Source: Actinomycetota bacterium (GTDB taxonomy: Bacteria > Actinomycetota > Actinomycetes > Nanopelagicales > Nanopelagicaceae). Taken from it: DNA of 21,458 bases. Below, piece by piece: positions 1 to 8,400 of the stretch. Under the pieces are notes generated by a model, which saw nothing but the letters and a program-made list of their open reading frames with translations, was not told the origin of the DNA and did no database searches. Made by a program: the position numbers and the translations under genes. Location of the stretch: assembly GCA_009702465.1 (NCBI GenBank), contig WLHY01000004.1, positions 1-21,458 on the forward strand. The letters run 5' to 3'. Each line of letters begins with the position of its first letter. Position 1 is the stretch's first letter.

Positions 1-422
1 CCAGTACTCATAATTTGCAAATACCATTTTTCGCCGCTGGAGTACCTAGCTTTTGCCGCATCTATTTGCCTGGCCTGATTCTTCGTAATCAGATCAAAAA
101 TCTCTTGCTCAGATTTTCCAAGAACGCCAATACCTCTTGCAAAATCATTTCCTGTTCCAGCGGGCACTACCATTAAACCAATCTGCCTCGTCGCAATGGC
201 TTGTAAACAAATTGAAACCAATCCATCCCCACCGAAAGCAATAACTACTGAGATAGAACTCTCACGTAAAGCCGTTTTGATACGATCCTTTGTTTCAACG
301 ACATCTGCTTCAGAAACTCTTTGAAAGGCAATATTGTTTGCCTGGCAAATAGCTTCAAATTTAGCTAAACGAGATAAACCATCACCCTTGCCCGCATTTT
401 GATTTAGAACCAATAACCACAT
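1..422 (-). CDS. Diacylglycerol kinase family lipid kinase (3' end outside window)
   Basis: This is the N-terminal part (about 140 residues) of a lipid kinase of the DagK/YegS family, which phosphorylates diacylglycerol or a related lipid with ATP at the membrane. My own translation of the minus strand starts MWLLVLNQNAGKG, the usual opening of the family. It then shows the nucleotide-binding GGDG motif near residue 67 (FGGDGLVS) and the PAGTGNDFARG motif near residue 90, both diagnostic. The ATG shares its A with the last base of the tatC stop codon (TAATG), so the gene is probably translationally coupled to tatC. A diacylglycerol kinase downstream of tatC is common in Actinobacteria, usually followed by the helicase gene helY. 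The C-terminal half lies beyond base 1, so substrate choice cannot be judged. Confidence 0.88.
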   Translation of the reverse strand, partial: MWLLVLNQNAGKGDGLSRLAKFEAICQANNIAFQRVSEADVVETKDRIKTALRESSISVVIAFGGDGLVSICLQAIATRQIGLMVVPAGTGNDFARGIGVLGKSEQEIFDLITKNQARQIDAAKARYSSGEKWYLQIMST

Positions 423-1225
423 TAGATTGGTTGCGCAGGATCTATTGGCGCCACCTTAAGTGAATGGTCAACTGATCTCTTCGATCTACGTTTATCTATA
501 AAAAGGGCGATTATGCCGGCTGCGAAGTACAGAATACAAAGTGGGATGGCTAGTACTGTCATTGTTATGGGATCTGGCGTTGGGGTGAATGCTGCAGTAA
601 AAAGAAATATTAAAAAGACCGCGATCCGCCAAGGTTTGAGCAGTGATCGGCCACTGATCAAACCCAGAATATTTAATGAGAGCAAGAGAAGTGGGAGGAC
701 AAAAGCCACTCCGAACAGCAGAATCAATCTCATAACGAAATCTAAGTACTCATCAAATCTAATGAGATTTCCCAAATCACTCGGAGTGAACCCCAGCAAA
801 ATCTTTACTGCATGCGGCAAAATTAAGTATGCGCAGGTTGCGCCCAAGGTGAATAACGGAGTGGCTGCAGTGACAAAAAATATCGCGAAGCGACGCTCCT
901 TTTTATGCAAGGCAGGAGTGATAAAGGCCCAAATTTGATAGAGCCAAACTGGTGCCGACAATAAAATTCCGGAGATAAAGGCAACCTTTAATCGAAGGGT
1001 AAATGGACCGATTAACCCATTTATGTAAAGATCACCGCAATGCTCTTGTGATTGAGATTGACCAAGGGAACAAAATGGAGCGGCTAATTGCCTGATAATG
1101 GGATCGTAAAAGATCCATCCAACAATTGCTGCTATTGAAGCAGCTAACAAAGATTTTAGAAAACGATTACGAAACTCTTTAACATGCTCTAGAAGAGGCA
1201 TCGACCCACTACGCATCTTTCGCAT
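422..1225 (-). CDS. tatC: Sec-independent (Tat) translocase subunit TatC
   Basis: TatC is the membrane receptor of the twin-arginine pathway. It binds the RR signal peptide of folded proteins and recruits TatA for transport. The 267-residue protein has six hydrophobic segments. The cytoplasmic N-terminus carries the signature EHVKEFRNRF (residues 13-22). The first outer loop holds two cysteines (52 and 63), as is common in actinobacterial TatC. The segment WLYQIWAFITPALHKKERR follows, with Glu110 at the position of the signal-binding glutamate of E. coli TatC (Glu103). The start is uncertain: ATGs at residues 1, 4 and 9 are possible, and the family-conserved part begins at residue 9. The gene follows tatA by 21 bases and overlaps the next gene by one base. 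No tatB is visible here; TatB-like proteins of Actinobacteria are normally encoded elsewhere. Confidence 0.95.
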   Translation of the reverse strand: MRKMRSGSMPLLEHVKEFRNRFLKSLLAASIAAIVGWIFYDPIIRQLAAPFCSLGQSQSQEHCGDLYINGLIGPFTLRLKVAFISGILLSAPVWLYQIWAFITPALHKKERRFAIFFVTAATPLFTLGATCAYLILPHAVKILLGFTPSDLGNLIRFDEYLDFVMRLILLFGVAFVLPLLLLSLNILGLISGRSLLKPWRIAVFLIFLFTAAFTPTPDPITMTVLAIPLCILYFAAGIIALFIDKRRSKRSVDHSLKVAPIDPAQPI

Positions 1226-1246
1226 GGATTCAGAAACTCTTATTGA

Positions 1247-1435
1247 TTATTTATCAGTGGATGAGTCGCCGTCTTTATCTTTTTTATCATCGTTATTCAA
1301 CTCTTTCATCTCACTTTTAAAAATTCGAAGTGATCGTCCTAGTGATCGAGCAGAATCTGGCAATTTTTTAGAGCCAAACAAAACCAAAACAACGATTAAC
1401 AAAACAACGATATGCCAAGGTGCGAATGAGTTCAT
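1247..1435 (-). CDS. tatA: Sec-independent (Tat) translocase subunit TatA
   Basis: This small protein of 62 residues forms the transport pore of the Tat system. It has one N-terminal membrane helix (about residues 8-20), the invariant Phe20-Gly21 hinge, the following basic KKLP motif, an amphipathic helix (about residues 25-46) and a charged, disordered tail rich in Asp, Lys and Ser. This is the complete TatA/E architecture. It lies 45 bases after pafC and 21 bases before tatC, the usual actinobacterial order pafB-pafC-tatA-tatC. Directly upstream on the minus strand, a TAGGAT hexamer ends six bases before the ATG. That could be a -10 box for leaderless transcription, but AGGA inside it could equally act as a ribosome binding site. 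A TatB role cannot be excluded from sequence, but the short length favours TatA. Confidence 0.94.
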   Translation of the reverse strand: MNSFAPWHIVVLLIVVLVLFGSKKLPDSARSLGRSLRIFKSEMKELNNDDKKDKDGDSSTDK

Positions 1436-1441
1436 ACCCTA

Positions 1442-1447
1442 ATCCTA
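1442..1447 (-). promoter_or_regulatory. Possible leaderless -10 box or RBS of tatA
   Basis: On the minus strand TAGGAT is followed by the six bases TAGGGT and then the tatA ATG. The spacing fits a TANNNT -10 box with transcription starting at the ATG. The AGGA inside the hexamer, seven bases from the ATG, would also serve as a Shine-Dalgarno site, so the two readings cannot be separated here. Confidence 0.3.
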
Positions 1448-1480
1448 CCCCAAAGTCGCTATACCGCTGCCGCGATTGAA

Positions 1481-2389
1481 TTATTGATATAGGGCAAGAA
1501 TCCTTAGGGCTCGCTCTTCTATCTCCTTTTTTAAGTCTGCCGGTTCGAAAAGTTCGATATCTGGCGCGTTGCTAATGACCAATCGTTTTAACCACTCACG
1601 GTTATTCATCCTACCTCGTGCATGATATGAATCCCCTTGCTGAGATATGTCCGTGAATAATTCGCTATACCTTTCAGTTAAGTACTTGTTTCTTGTGTTG
1701 ATTCTGAAGTCGAATAGATTTGCATCTTCACTAATTGTTTGTTCTTCGCTACCAGGATCATCTGATAACTCACAATCTATTATGAGATCCATGCGAAAAT
1801 GACGTTCCTGATTACTCTTTCGATCCAAAGCAACAAAATAAAAATTTCCTTGTGCCAGATAAATACTCCTTGGAGCCACAAATCTCTGTGTGATCTCATC
1901 TCGAGAAATCGAGCTGTAGGTCAAATTAATAGATCGCCTACTACTCATCGCTTCACTTACTAGATCATAAAATTTTGGTTTGCTGCTAGTTGTAAAAGAG
2001 ATATTTTCGATTGCGGAGAACTTCGCCGCAATTTTCTCCTGCAAATTATTTATACTTTCTAATCTTTTAGAATCATTGATCACATTCTTCATTATGGAAA
2101 GCCCAAGAACGAGCACGACCGCCTCAATCTCATTAAACAGTCGAGGCTTATCTAGAACTTGGGGATCGATCACCGTTACCAACCCATCCTCAAAGGTTAA
2201 ATCAATCAATTCATAAGGTGTGTAGCCTGGCAAACCACAAAGAAATATAAGTTCAAGATCAGCAAGCACCTGTTTCTCATTAATCTTAAATTTTTTGGCA
2301 AGAGAGGAGATTTCAATACCTGGATTCTCGAGAATAAATGGAACCAGATCAAGCGCCCGCGAAACTCGATCTACAGCGGATTCACTCAT
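1481..2389 (-). CDS. pafC: WYL-domain transcriptional regulator PafC
   Basis: PafC is one half of the PafBC activator, which in mycobacteria switches on the LexA-independent DNA-damage response. The 302-residue protein has an N-terminal winged-helix region (about residues 18-60: SSLAKKFKINEKQVLADLEL). A WYL domain follows around residues 145-215, with SSRRSINLTY, then VAPRSIYLAQGNFYFVA, then RHFRMDLI. The tryptophan of the name-giving W-Y-L triplet is replaced in this copy (NFYFVA). Its ATG overlaps the pafB stop codon by one base (TAATG), so the two are translated as a unit, as expected for partners that act together. The following gene is tatA, as in Mycobacterium. The assignment rests on domain content plus gene order; sequence alone would only say WYL regulator. 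Confidence 0.88.
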   Translation of the reverse strand: MSESAVDRVSRALDLVPFILENPGIEISSLAKKFKINEKQVLADLELIFLCGLPGYTPYELIDLTFEDGLVTVIDPQVLDKPRLFNEIEAVVLVLGLSIMKNVINDSKRLESINNLQEKIAAKFSAIENISFTTSSKPKFYDLVSEAMSSRRSINLTYSSISRDEITQRFVAPRSIYLAQGNFYFVALDRKSNQERHFRMDLIIDCELSDDPGSEEQTISEDANLFDFRINTRNKYLTERYSELFTDISQQGDSYHARGRMNNREWLKRLVISNAPDIELFEPADLKKEIEERALRILALYQ

Positions 2390-3315
2390 TAAATTAGCCT
2401 CTGCAATCGATCAAGTAGCTCGCTCTTCAAGGTAGTTGGTGCGATAACCTGAACATCATCACCATTCCAAAGTAAATCTCTGATCATCTGCTCTTGATCT
2501 GTGAAATCTAATTCAAGACTCTCCCACTCACCATCATGTGGTTTAACCAACCCATTTTTTCGAAGATTATTGCATTTACCAATTCGGATGAAGGCCTGTA
2601 ACTTTTGAAGACTCATCTCGGAATTATCTGCAAACGTAGAATCTTTCATCATTTGATCCTTGTCAAAGGGCTCAGTGTTCGTAAGAATAATGACAGATGA
2701 TTCAAATCTAATAACCTTAAACCTCTTCATCCACCTGTCCTCCATGCCAGACAGGTACCAAAACCCTTGGATGTTCTCTAACTTAATCGGAGCAACCAAC
2801 CGATCCAAGGATTTATAGGTGAATTTAATGTAACGACGAGAATTGATCGCACTAATTAAGGATCTTATTTGTGAAGATTCATGATTGAAGTTCTGCACCA
2901 GCAATTGCCCATTATTTGAGTCAATCTGTTCCGTGACTCCTGAATCAATTGATGCGATTTTTAAAAGGGCATTCTTCGCTGAATCATCCAAGTTTGATTG
3001 CGACCAGTAATTAGCTGCTAGAACCATAAGGATCAGCTCCGCCTTTGAAAAATCATTGGGTTGAATCTGAATTTGCGAGCTTCGAATCAAATAGCCTTGT
3101 TCATCCTCAAACAATGGATCTATTCCACCTACCTCAATGATTATGCCAGCACTACGTAATTCATCCTTATCACGTTCAAACATTCTCTCCATACTTTCGG
3201 GAGTACCTGAGTACCCAGCGATAGTGCGAAAAATCTCATTTTTGGTTAAGTATCGCTTACTTGCGAGCAGACCTAACGTAAGGTTGATCAGCCTTTCAGT
3301 TTTCTCCGAACTCAT
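2389..3315 (-). CDS. pafB: WYL-domain transcriptional regulator PafB
   Basis: PafB is the partner of PafC in the actinobacterial DNA-damage activator PafBC. The 308-residue protein begins with a winged-helix region (about residues 6-60: ERLINLTLGLLASKRYLTKNEI, then an ERDKDELRSAGI recognition segment). A WYL domain near residues 155-215 carries INSRRYIKFTYKS, then ENIQGFWYLSGM, which keeps the W-Y-L residues, then RWMKRFKVIRF. The ATG at 3315 is supported by the family-like start MSSEKTERLINLTLGLL and by a TAATCT hexamer ending six bases upstream on the minus strand. It is the first gene of the unit pafB-pafC-tatA-tatC and is divergent from the FKBP gene, with 67 bases between them. In most actinobacteria pafA lies just upstream, but here it is absent. 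Confidence 0.9.
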   Translation of the reverse strand: MSSEKTERLINLTLGLLASKRYLTKNEIFRTIAGYSGTPESMERMFERDKDELRSAGIIIEVGGIDPLFEDEQGYLIRSSQIQIQPNDFSKAELILMVLAANYWSQSNLDDSAKNALLKIASIDSGVTEQIDSNNGQLLVQNFNHESSQIRSLISAINSRRYIKFTYKSLDRLVAPIKLENIQGFWYLSGMEDRWMKRFKVIRFESSVIILTNTEPFDKDQMMKDSTFADNSEMSLQKLQAFIRIGKCNNLRKNGLVKPHDGEWESLELDFTDQEQMIRDLLWNGDDVQVIAPTTLKSELLDRLQRLI

Positions 3316-3321
3316 AACCGT

Positions 3322-3327
3322 AGATTA
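3322..3327 (-). promoter_or_regulatory. Putative leaderless -10 box of pafB
   Basis: On the minus strand TAATCT is followed by ACGGTT and then the pafB ATG. A TANNNT box six bases before the start codon would place transcription at the A of the ATG. No Shine-Dalgarno sequence is seen. The -35 region is weak (CTATCA with a 17-base spacer). Confidence 0.5.
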
Positions 3328-3382
3328 TCCATTTTTCATCCCTTTGATAGACTGCGTTGTGATTAGAAAAGAGATAAACTCA

Positions 3383-3901
3383 ATGAAAAAGATACTTTCC
3401 ACATTAATAATCCTGGCGCTCCTCACCTCCTGTTCAACCGATGGCGGTTTGGATTCCATGACTGGTGGGCAAGCAACCAGCGAGCAAACACCTGGAGATA
3501 AGATGGGAACATTTGAACTTCCCTCTGTAACCGCAAATGCTGGTGAAGAACCAAGTATCGGTGAGTTAATTGGAGCCGCGCCTGATTCCTTGCAAATCAA
3601 AGATGTAATAGTGGGAACTGGAGCCACAGCTAATGCTGGCTCAACCCTAGAAGTTCATTACGCCTTAATGTCATATAGCAACAGTGTTTTAGTTGAATCA
3701 TCCTGGCGTTCTAACCAGACAGCAACTTTCGCACTCAGTGGAGTAATTCCTGGCTGGCAAGAAGGAATTCCAGGTATGAAGGAGGGCGGGCGTAGATTGT
3801 TAATTGTTCCACCTGCACTTGGATATAGGGATATAGGAAATGGTCCAATCGCACCAAATGAAACTTTGGTCTTTGTGGTCGACCTGATAAAGGTTTCTTA
3901 A
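3383..3901 (+). CDS. FKBP-type peptidyl-prolyl cis-trans isomerase, predicted lipoprotein
   Basis: The enzyme isomerises prolyl peptide bonds and probably helps exported proteins fold outside the membrane. I chose the ATG at 3383, which gives 172 residues: it opens with a basic start and hydrophobic stretch (MKKILSTLIILALLTSC), and LTSC is a lipobox with Cys17 as the lipidated residue. A Ser/Gly/Thr-rich linker leads to one FKBP domain (about residues 75-172) with the classic core motif IPGWQEGIPGMKEGGRR, then LLIVPPALGY and the terminal strand LVFVVDLIKV. An in-frame upstream extension to 3137 would run antisense through pafB and is rejected. In many actinobacteria an FKBP gene sits between pafA and pafB on the pafB strand; here it is inverted, divergent from pafB and tail to tail with trmI, with five bases between them. 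Confidence 0.9.
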   Translation: MKKILSTLIILALLTSCSTDGGLDSMTGGQATSEQTPGDKMGTFELPSVTANAGEEPSIGELIGAAPDSLQIKDVIVGTGATANAGSTLEVHYALMSYSNSVLVESSWRSNQTATFALSGVIPGWQEGIPGMKEGGRRLLIVPPALGYRDIGNGPIAPNETLVFVVDLIKVS

Positions 3902-3906
3902 AAAAA

Positions 3907-4752
3907 CTATTCAAGAACGCCGTAGCTACCCTTAGATGGGCGTCTACGGCGTTGCAATACAGAGACACCAGGTGCCATTCTTCTTGCAACTGTTAGAAAA
4001 CCTGTATGTCCAATCATTCTATGTTGAGGTCTTACCGCTAGCCCTTCATGATGCCAACCGCGCACAATACTTTCAGTGCTCTCCGGTTCCGTAAACAAAT
4101 CACTCTCTTTTAATGCTTCTGCAAACTTTGATAATTGAGTTGTTGTTGCAACATAGGCAAGAATCACTCCTCCTGGCACCAGCGCATCAGCTGCAGTTTG
4201 AACGCACTCCCAAGGCGATAACATATCTAATACAACTCGATCCCAATTTGCTTCATACCGTTGCTCCTGAAAAGCTCCGACAACTAGCTCCCAATTTTTA
4301 GGTTCTGAACCAAAGTAATTCACTACATTACTCTTGGAAATTTGGGCAAAATCATCTCTGATTTCAACAGATTGCAAAGATCCACTCTCTCCAATTGCAC
4401 GAAGTAACGCTAATGTCAGAGCTCCTGAACCAACTCCAGATTCAAGTACACGTACTCCTGGTTTGATATCAGCTACACCTAAAATCATCGCTAAGTCTTT
4501 TGGATAAATAATGGTTGCCCCACGTGGCATCGACAAAACGTAATCGCCGAATAATGGGCGGAAAGCTTGAAACTTTAAATCGCCATTAGTTACGAAGATG
4601 CTTCCCTCTGGTTTTCCAACAATCTCATCATGCTTCAGCCAACCTTTATGTGTGTGCCACTCTCCGCCAGCGACCAAGGTTATTGAATACAACTTTCCCT
4701 TTGGATCTGTAAATTGAACTCGATCCCCGTACTTAAAGGTGCGATCAACCAT
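3907..4752 (-). CDS. trmI: tRNA (adenine(58)-N1)-methyltransferase TrmI
   Basis: TrmI methylates N1 of A58 in the T-loop of tRNA using S-adenosylmethionine. The chosen ATG at 4752 gives 281 residues; a longer form from 4881 would run into the HAD gene and adds sequence unlike the family. The N-terminal beta-barrel part (residues 1-75) is followed by a Rossmann methyltransferase domain. This has motif I VLESGVGSG (102-110), the ribose-binding Glu130 and the motif DRVVLDMLSPWE (171-182), whose Asp176 matches the catalytic aspartate. The C-terminus HHEGLAVRPQHRMIGHTGFL is typical of actinobacterial TrmI. The start overlaps the end of the HAD gene by eight bases. In proteasome-bearing actinobacteria trmI borders the Pup-proteasome cluster. 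A perfect 10-bp inverted repeat lies in its last codons. Confidence 0.93.
   Translation of the reverse strand: MVDRTFKYGDRVQFTDPKGKLYSITLVAGGEWHTHKGWLKHDEIVGKPEGSIFVTNGDLKFQAFRPLFGDYVLSMPRGATIIYPKDLAMILGVADIKPGVRVLESGVGSGALTLALLRAIGESGSLQSVEIRDDFAQISKSNVVNYFGSEPKNWELVVGAFQEQRYEANWDRVVLDMLSPWECVQTAADALVPGGVILAYVATTTQLSKFAEALKESDLFTEPESTESIVRGWHHEGLAVRPQHRMIGHTGFLTVARRMAPGVSVLQRRRRPSKGSYGVLE
3916..3953 (-). terminator. Possible terminator hairpin inside the end of trmI
   Basis: AACGCCGTAG (3916-3925) pairs perfectly with CTACGGCGTT (3944-3953), and the 18-base loop holds an inner CCC/GGG pair (3929-3931 with 3938-3940). On the minus strand the stem is followed nine bases later by TTTTTT (3901-3906), so it could end trmI transcription, although the gap to the T-run is long. 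The plus strand has no T-run after it. The repeat encodes the last residues of TrmI. Confidence 0.4.
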
Positions 4753-5419
4753 GATTACGTACCTTATTCTGATTGAGAAATGGATACCAATCAAGAAGAT
4801 TCTTAATTGATATATCCGATAGTTTGTCCACGATTCGTAAATTTTTATGATCTGACAAGGTGACCAAATGCGGTATTCCAATCACTTGTGCCCCTGAACT
4901 GAGTCCAGCAGTTACACCGGTAATAGAATCCTCTACAACAACACAATCTTGTATTTCCACACTTAAGCGCTCCGCCGCTAACAAGTATGGTGCCGGATCC
5001 GGTTTGGATTTCTCTACATCATCTGCTGAAATAGTGATATCAAAAAAATTGATGGGAAAATGAGTAAGTACGGTTCGCATTAATTGCCCACCACTAGCTG
5101 TTACAAGTGCAATCTTTAACCCAAAATTTCTGCACTCATTTATTAGGTCGATGGCGTTTGGCAAAACCTGTAATTGAGTTGCCAGTTTTTCGAGCATTAA
5201 GATATCCAGTTGATCGCCGAAGTAGCCATAAGGTTTAACATTATTTGATCGCTCCTGCATAATTTTTTCGGTACGCTCTCTAGGCCCACCTAAGCAAGAT
5301 AATTGATCTTGCGCACTCCAAGAAGCCCCAACCGATTCCATAACCTCACGTTCCGCCTCTAACCACAGCGGTTCTGAATCAACCAGCGTGCCATCCATAT
5401 CAAAGAGAATTGCACTCAT
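4745..5419 (-). CDS. HAD-family hydrolase, subfamily IA (phosphoglucomutase-like)
   Basis: This is a phosphatase or phosphomutase of the haloacid dehalogenase superfamily; the substrate cannot be read from sequence. The 224-residue protein shows all four HAD motifs: DMDGTLVDSE with nucleophile Asp7 and acid Asp9, the motif II segment VTAS near residues 106-109, Lys139 in EKSKPDP, and VVEDSITG with Glu163-Asp164. A helical cap (about residues 15-85) is inserted after motif I, as in beta-phosphoglucomutase and sugar-phosphate phosphatases. Its ATG overlaps the metH stop by four bases (ATGA), and its end overlaps trmI by eight, so it is the middle of a three-gene translationally coupled unit. 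A HAD gene between metH and trmI is a recurrent actinobacterial arrangement, which gives no clear hint of the substrate. Confidence 0.9.
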   Translation of the reverse strand: MSAILFDMDGTLVDSEPLWLEAEREVMESVGASWSAQDQLSCLGGPRERTEKIMQERSNNVKPYGYFGDQLDILMLEKLATQLQVLPNAIDLINECRNFGLKIALVTASGGQLMRTVLTHFPINFFDITISADDVEKSKPDPAPYLLAAERLSVEIQDCVVVEDSITGVTAGLSSGAQVIGIPHLVTLSDHKNLRIVDKLSDISIKNLLDWYPFLNQNKVRNHG

Positions 5420-8400
5420 GAAGCGTTGAAGTATTTCGCTTCAGGATGATGCAACACTATGGATGATGTTGATTGCTCGGGATGTAATTGAAACTCTTCA
5501 GATATTTCAACTCCAATTTTTTCCGGCTCTAATAACTCCATTAGCGCAACCTGTTGTGCTAAATCAGGACAGGCTGGATAACCAAAGGAGTATCTAGATC
5601 CTCGGTACCCTTGGTTTAGAATCTCATTAAAATCAGGATTATCCTCATCGGCAAAACCAAGCTCTAAACGTGTTCTGGCATGCCACATCTCAGTTAAAGC
5701 TTCGGTCAATTGCACAGATAAGCCATGTAACTCTAAATACTCTCGGTATAAGTTTTTGCTAAATAAATCGGTAATTGCATCGGAGACCGATTGACCCATA
5801 GTGACAATCTGAAAGGAGACCACATCAATCTCTCCACTCTCCTTGCTTCTGAAGAAATCTGCCAAACACAACCTTCTATCCCTTGATTGTCTTGGGAAGG
5901 TAAACCGAGTTCGCTCTTGACCTACTTGGTCGCCCTCATGATGCAACACAACGAGATCATTCCCTTCGCTGTAACATGGAAAGTATCCATATGTAACCGC
6001 TGCATTTAACCAACCATTTGATTGAATATCATTGAGAAGCGCACGTAGCCGCGGGCGACCCTCCTCTTCTACCATCTTTGAATACTCCTGGCTTTTTAAT
6101 CCCCATTGACCAAGGAACAATGCACGCTCATCAATCATCGTTGCATAATGATTTAATGCAACTCCCTTTACAACTCGCGAGCCAAAAAATGGAGGTTTTG
6201 GGATTACATTCTTATCCTGAACATCACTTCTCTTTGTATCTATTTCCATGTGAGAAACCGGTTTTCTAGAAGGAGTTACCCGTTTCTTTAGAGGTGGCAG
6301 TTCAACGCCTGGAACTCCCTTCTTAATTCCCATAAAAGTATCCATCAGCCTTAAACCTTCAAATGCATCTTTGGCATAGCGAACTGTGCCCGCGTAATTA
6401 TCCGCTAAATCTTGTTCAACAAATGAACGAGTTAATGCTGCTCCACCTAAAACTACCGGCCATTTTTTCGCCAAACCCCTTAACTCAATCTCAGCAAGAT
6501 TCTCCTTCATGATCACCGTTGATTTAACTAATAGACCACTCATGCCAATAACATCAACATCATTAGCTTGTGCAGCATCAATTATCTGATTTACAGTTTG
6601 CTTAATTCCGATGTTAACTGTTTCGTAGCCATTGTTCGATAAAATAATATCCACCAAATTTTTGCCAATGTCGTGAACATCGCCTTTAACTGTCGCCAAC
6701 AAAATTTTGCCCCTACCCTGATCATCTGTTTTCTCGATAAAAGGCTCCAAAATAGCCACAGCACTCTTCATTACTTCAGCTGACTGAAGCACGAATGGCA
6801 ACTGCATTTCACCCTTACCAAACAACTCTCCGACCGTTTTCATCCCCAGCAACAAATGATCATTAATAAGGGATAGCGCAGTGTGTTTTTCACCTAGCGC
6901 TTGTTTAAGATCATCTTCTAAGCCAACCTTCTCACCATCAATAATTCGTCGTTGCAATCTTTCAAGCAAAGGAAGCGCTGCAAGATCTGCCGCTCGGCTC
7001 TCCTTTGAAGAGGTGATTTCAACACCTGAAAAGACCTCTAGTAATTTCGTTAGTGGATCGTAAAGTAATTCACCATCTTCGGCGTATTGCCGTCTGTCAT
7101 AGATTAAATCCAGCGCAACTTTTAACTGCTCTTCATTTATTTTATGGATCGGCATGATCTTTGATGGATGAACAATTGCTGAATCCAGACCATTCTTTAC
7201 CGCTTCAGAGAGAAATACGGAGTTCAAAACAATTCGAGCAGCAGGGTTTAAGCCAAATGAAATATTGGAAACTCCTAAAGTAGTTTGAACTTTAGGATGC
7301 TCCTTCTTTAACTGTGCAATTGCATTTAAGGTTTCAATTCCATCACGTCTTGTCTCTTCTTGACCGGTGGCAATTGGAAAGGTCAACATATCAATAATGA
7401 TGTCGCCAGCTTCCAACCCCCAATTTTCGGTAAGATCCTTGATTAATCGACGGGAAACCTTCATCTTCCAATCGCAATCCCGTGCTTGACCCTCTTCATC
7501 TATGGTCAAAGCAATTACAGATGCACCATGTTCAACTACCAGCGGCATAATTTTCATATACCTTGAGTTAGGGCCATCCCCATCCTCGAAATTAACTGAG
7601 TTAATTACAGAGCGGCCCCCTAATTGCTTTAGACCCGCTTCAATCACCGCTGGTTCGGTGGAATCAATGACAATTGGTAGTGTTGAAGATGTTGCAAATC
7701 TATGGGCCAGCTCTTGCATATCTGCAACACCATCACGCCCAACATAATCAACTGAGAGATCGAGCATGTGTGCACCATCTCTTATCTGATCACGCGCAAT
7801 CTCCACACAACTTTGCCAATCATTATTAAGCAATGCATCACGAAAAGCTTTTGAACCATTGGCATTAGTTTTCTCACCAATCGCTAGGTAGGTATTTTGT
7901 TGTCTAAAGGGAACAAATTGATACAAAGATGAGGCACCTGATTCGATATCTACCTTGCGCTTTGATACCTGATACCCACTAAGAGTTTTTACGACCTCTG
8001 CCAGGTGCTCTGGCGTGGTTCCACAACATCCACCAACGATCTGAACCTGATAATCCTTTGCAAAGTTAAGTAGTGATGCCGCTAACTCTTTAGGTGATAA
8101 TGGGTAATGAGCGCCCCCATCTACCAAAACTGGTAAACCAGCATTTGGCATAACAGATATACCAATATCTGAACTTATGCTTAAAGTCCGAAGATGCTCA
8201 CTCATCTCTAGTGGACCTGTCGCGCAATTCAAACCAATTAAGTCAATCTTCAAAGGTTCTAATGCATTTAGTGCAGCACCGATCTCTGACCCTAACAACA
8301 TCGTTCCATTTGTTTCAACAGTTACCTGTGCTATTACCAAAATGTCTTTTTTACGAGAGGGCTGATCTGCCTTGTTGAATTCGGCGATCGCTTCACGTGC

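Noticed and set aside
513..938. Open frame of 141 codons on the plus strand opposite tatC
   Set aside because: Antisense shadow of a conserved gene; it has no recognisable domain and no ribosome binding site.
4753..4881. Longer start for trmI
   Set aside because: The extra 43 codons overlap the HAD gene, do not resemble TrmI N-termini, and the ATG at 4752 gives the conserved opening.
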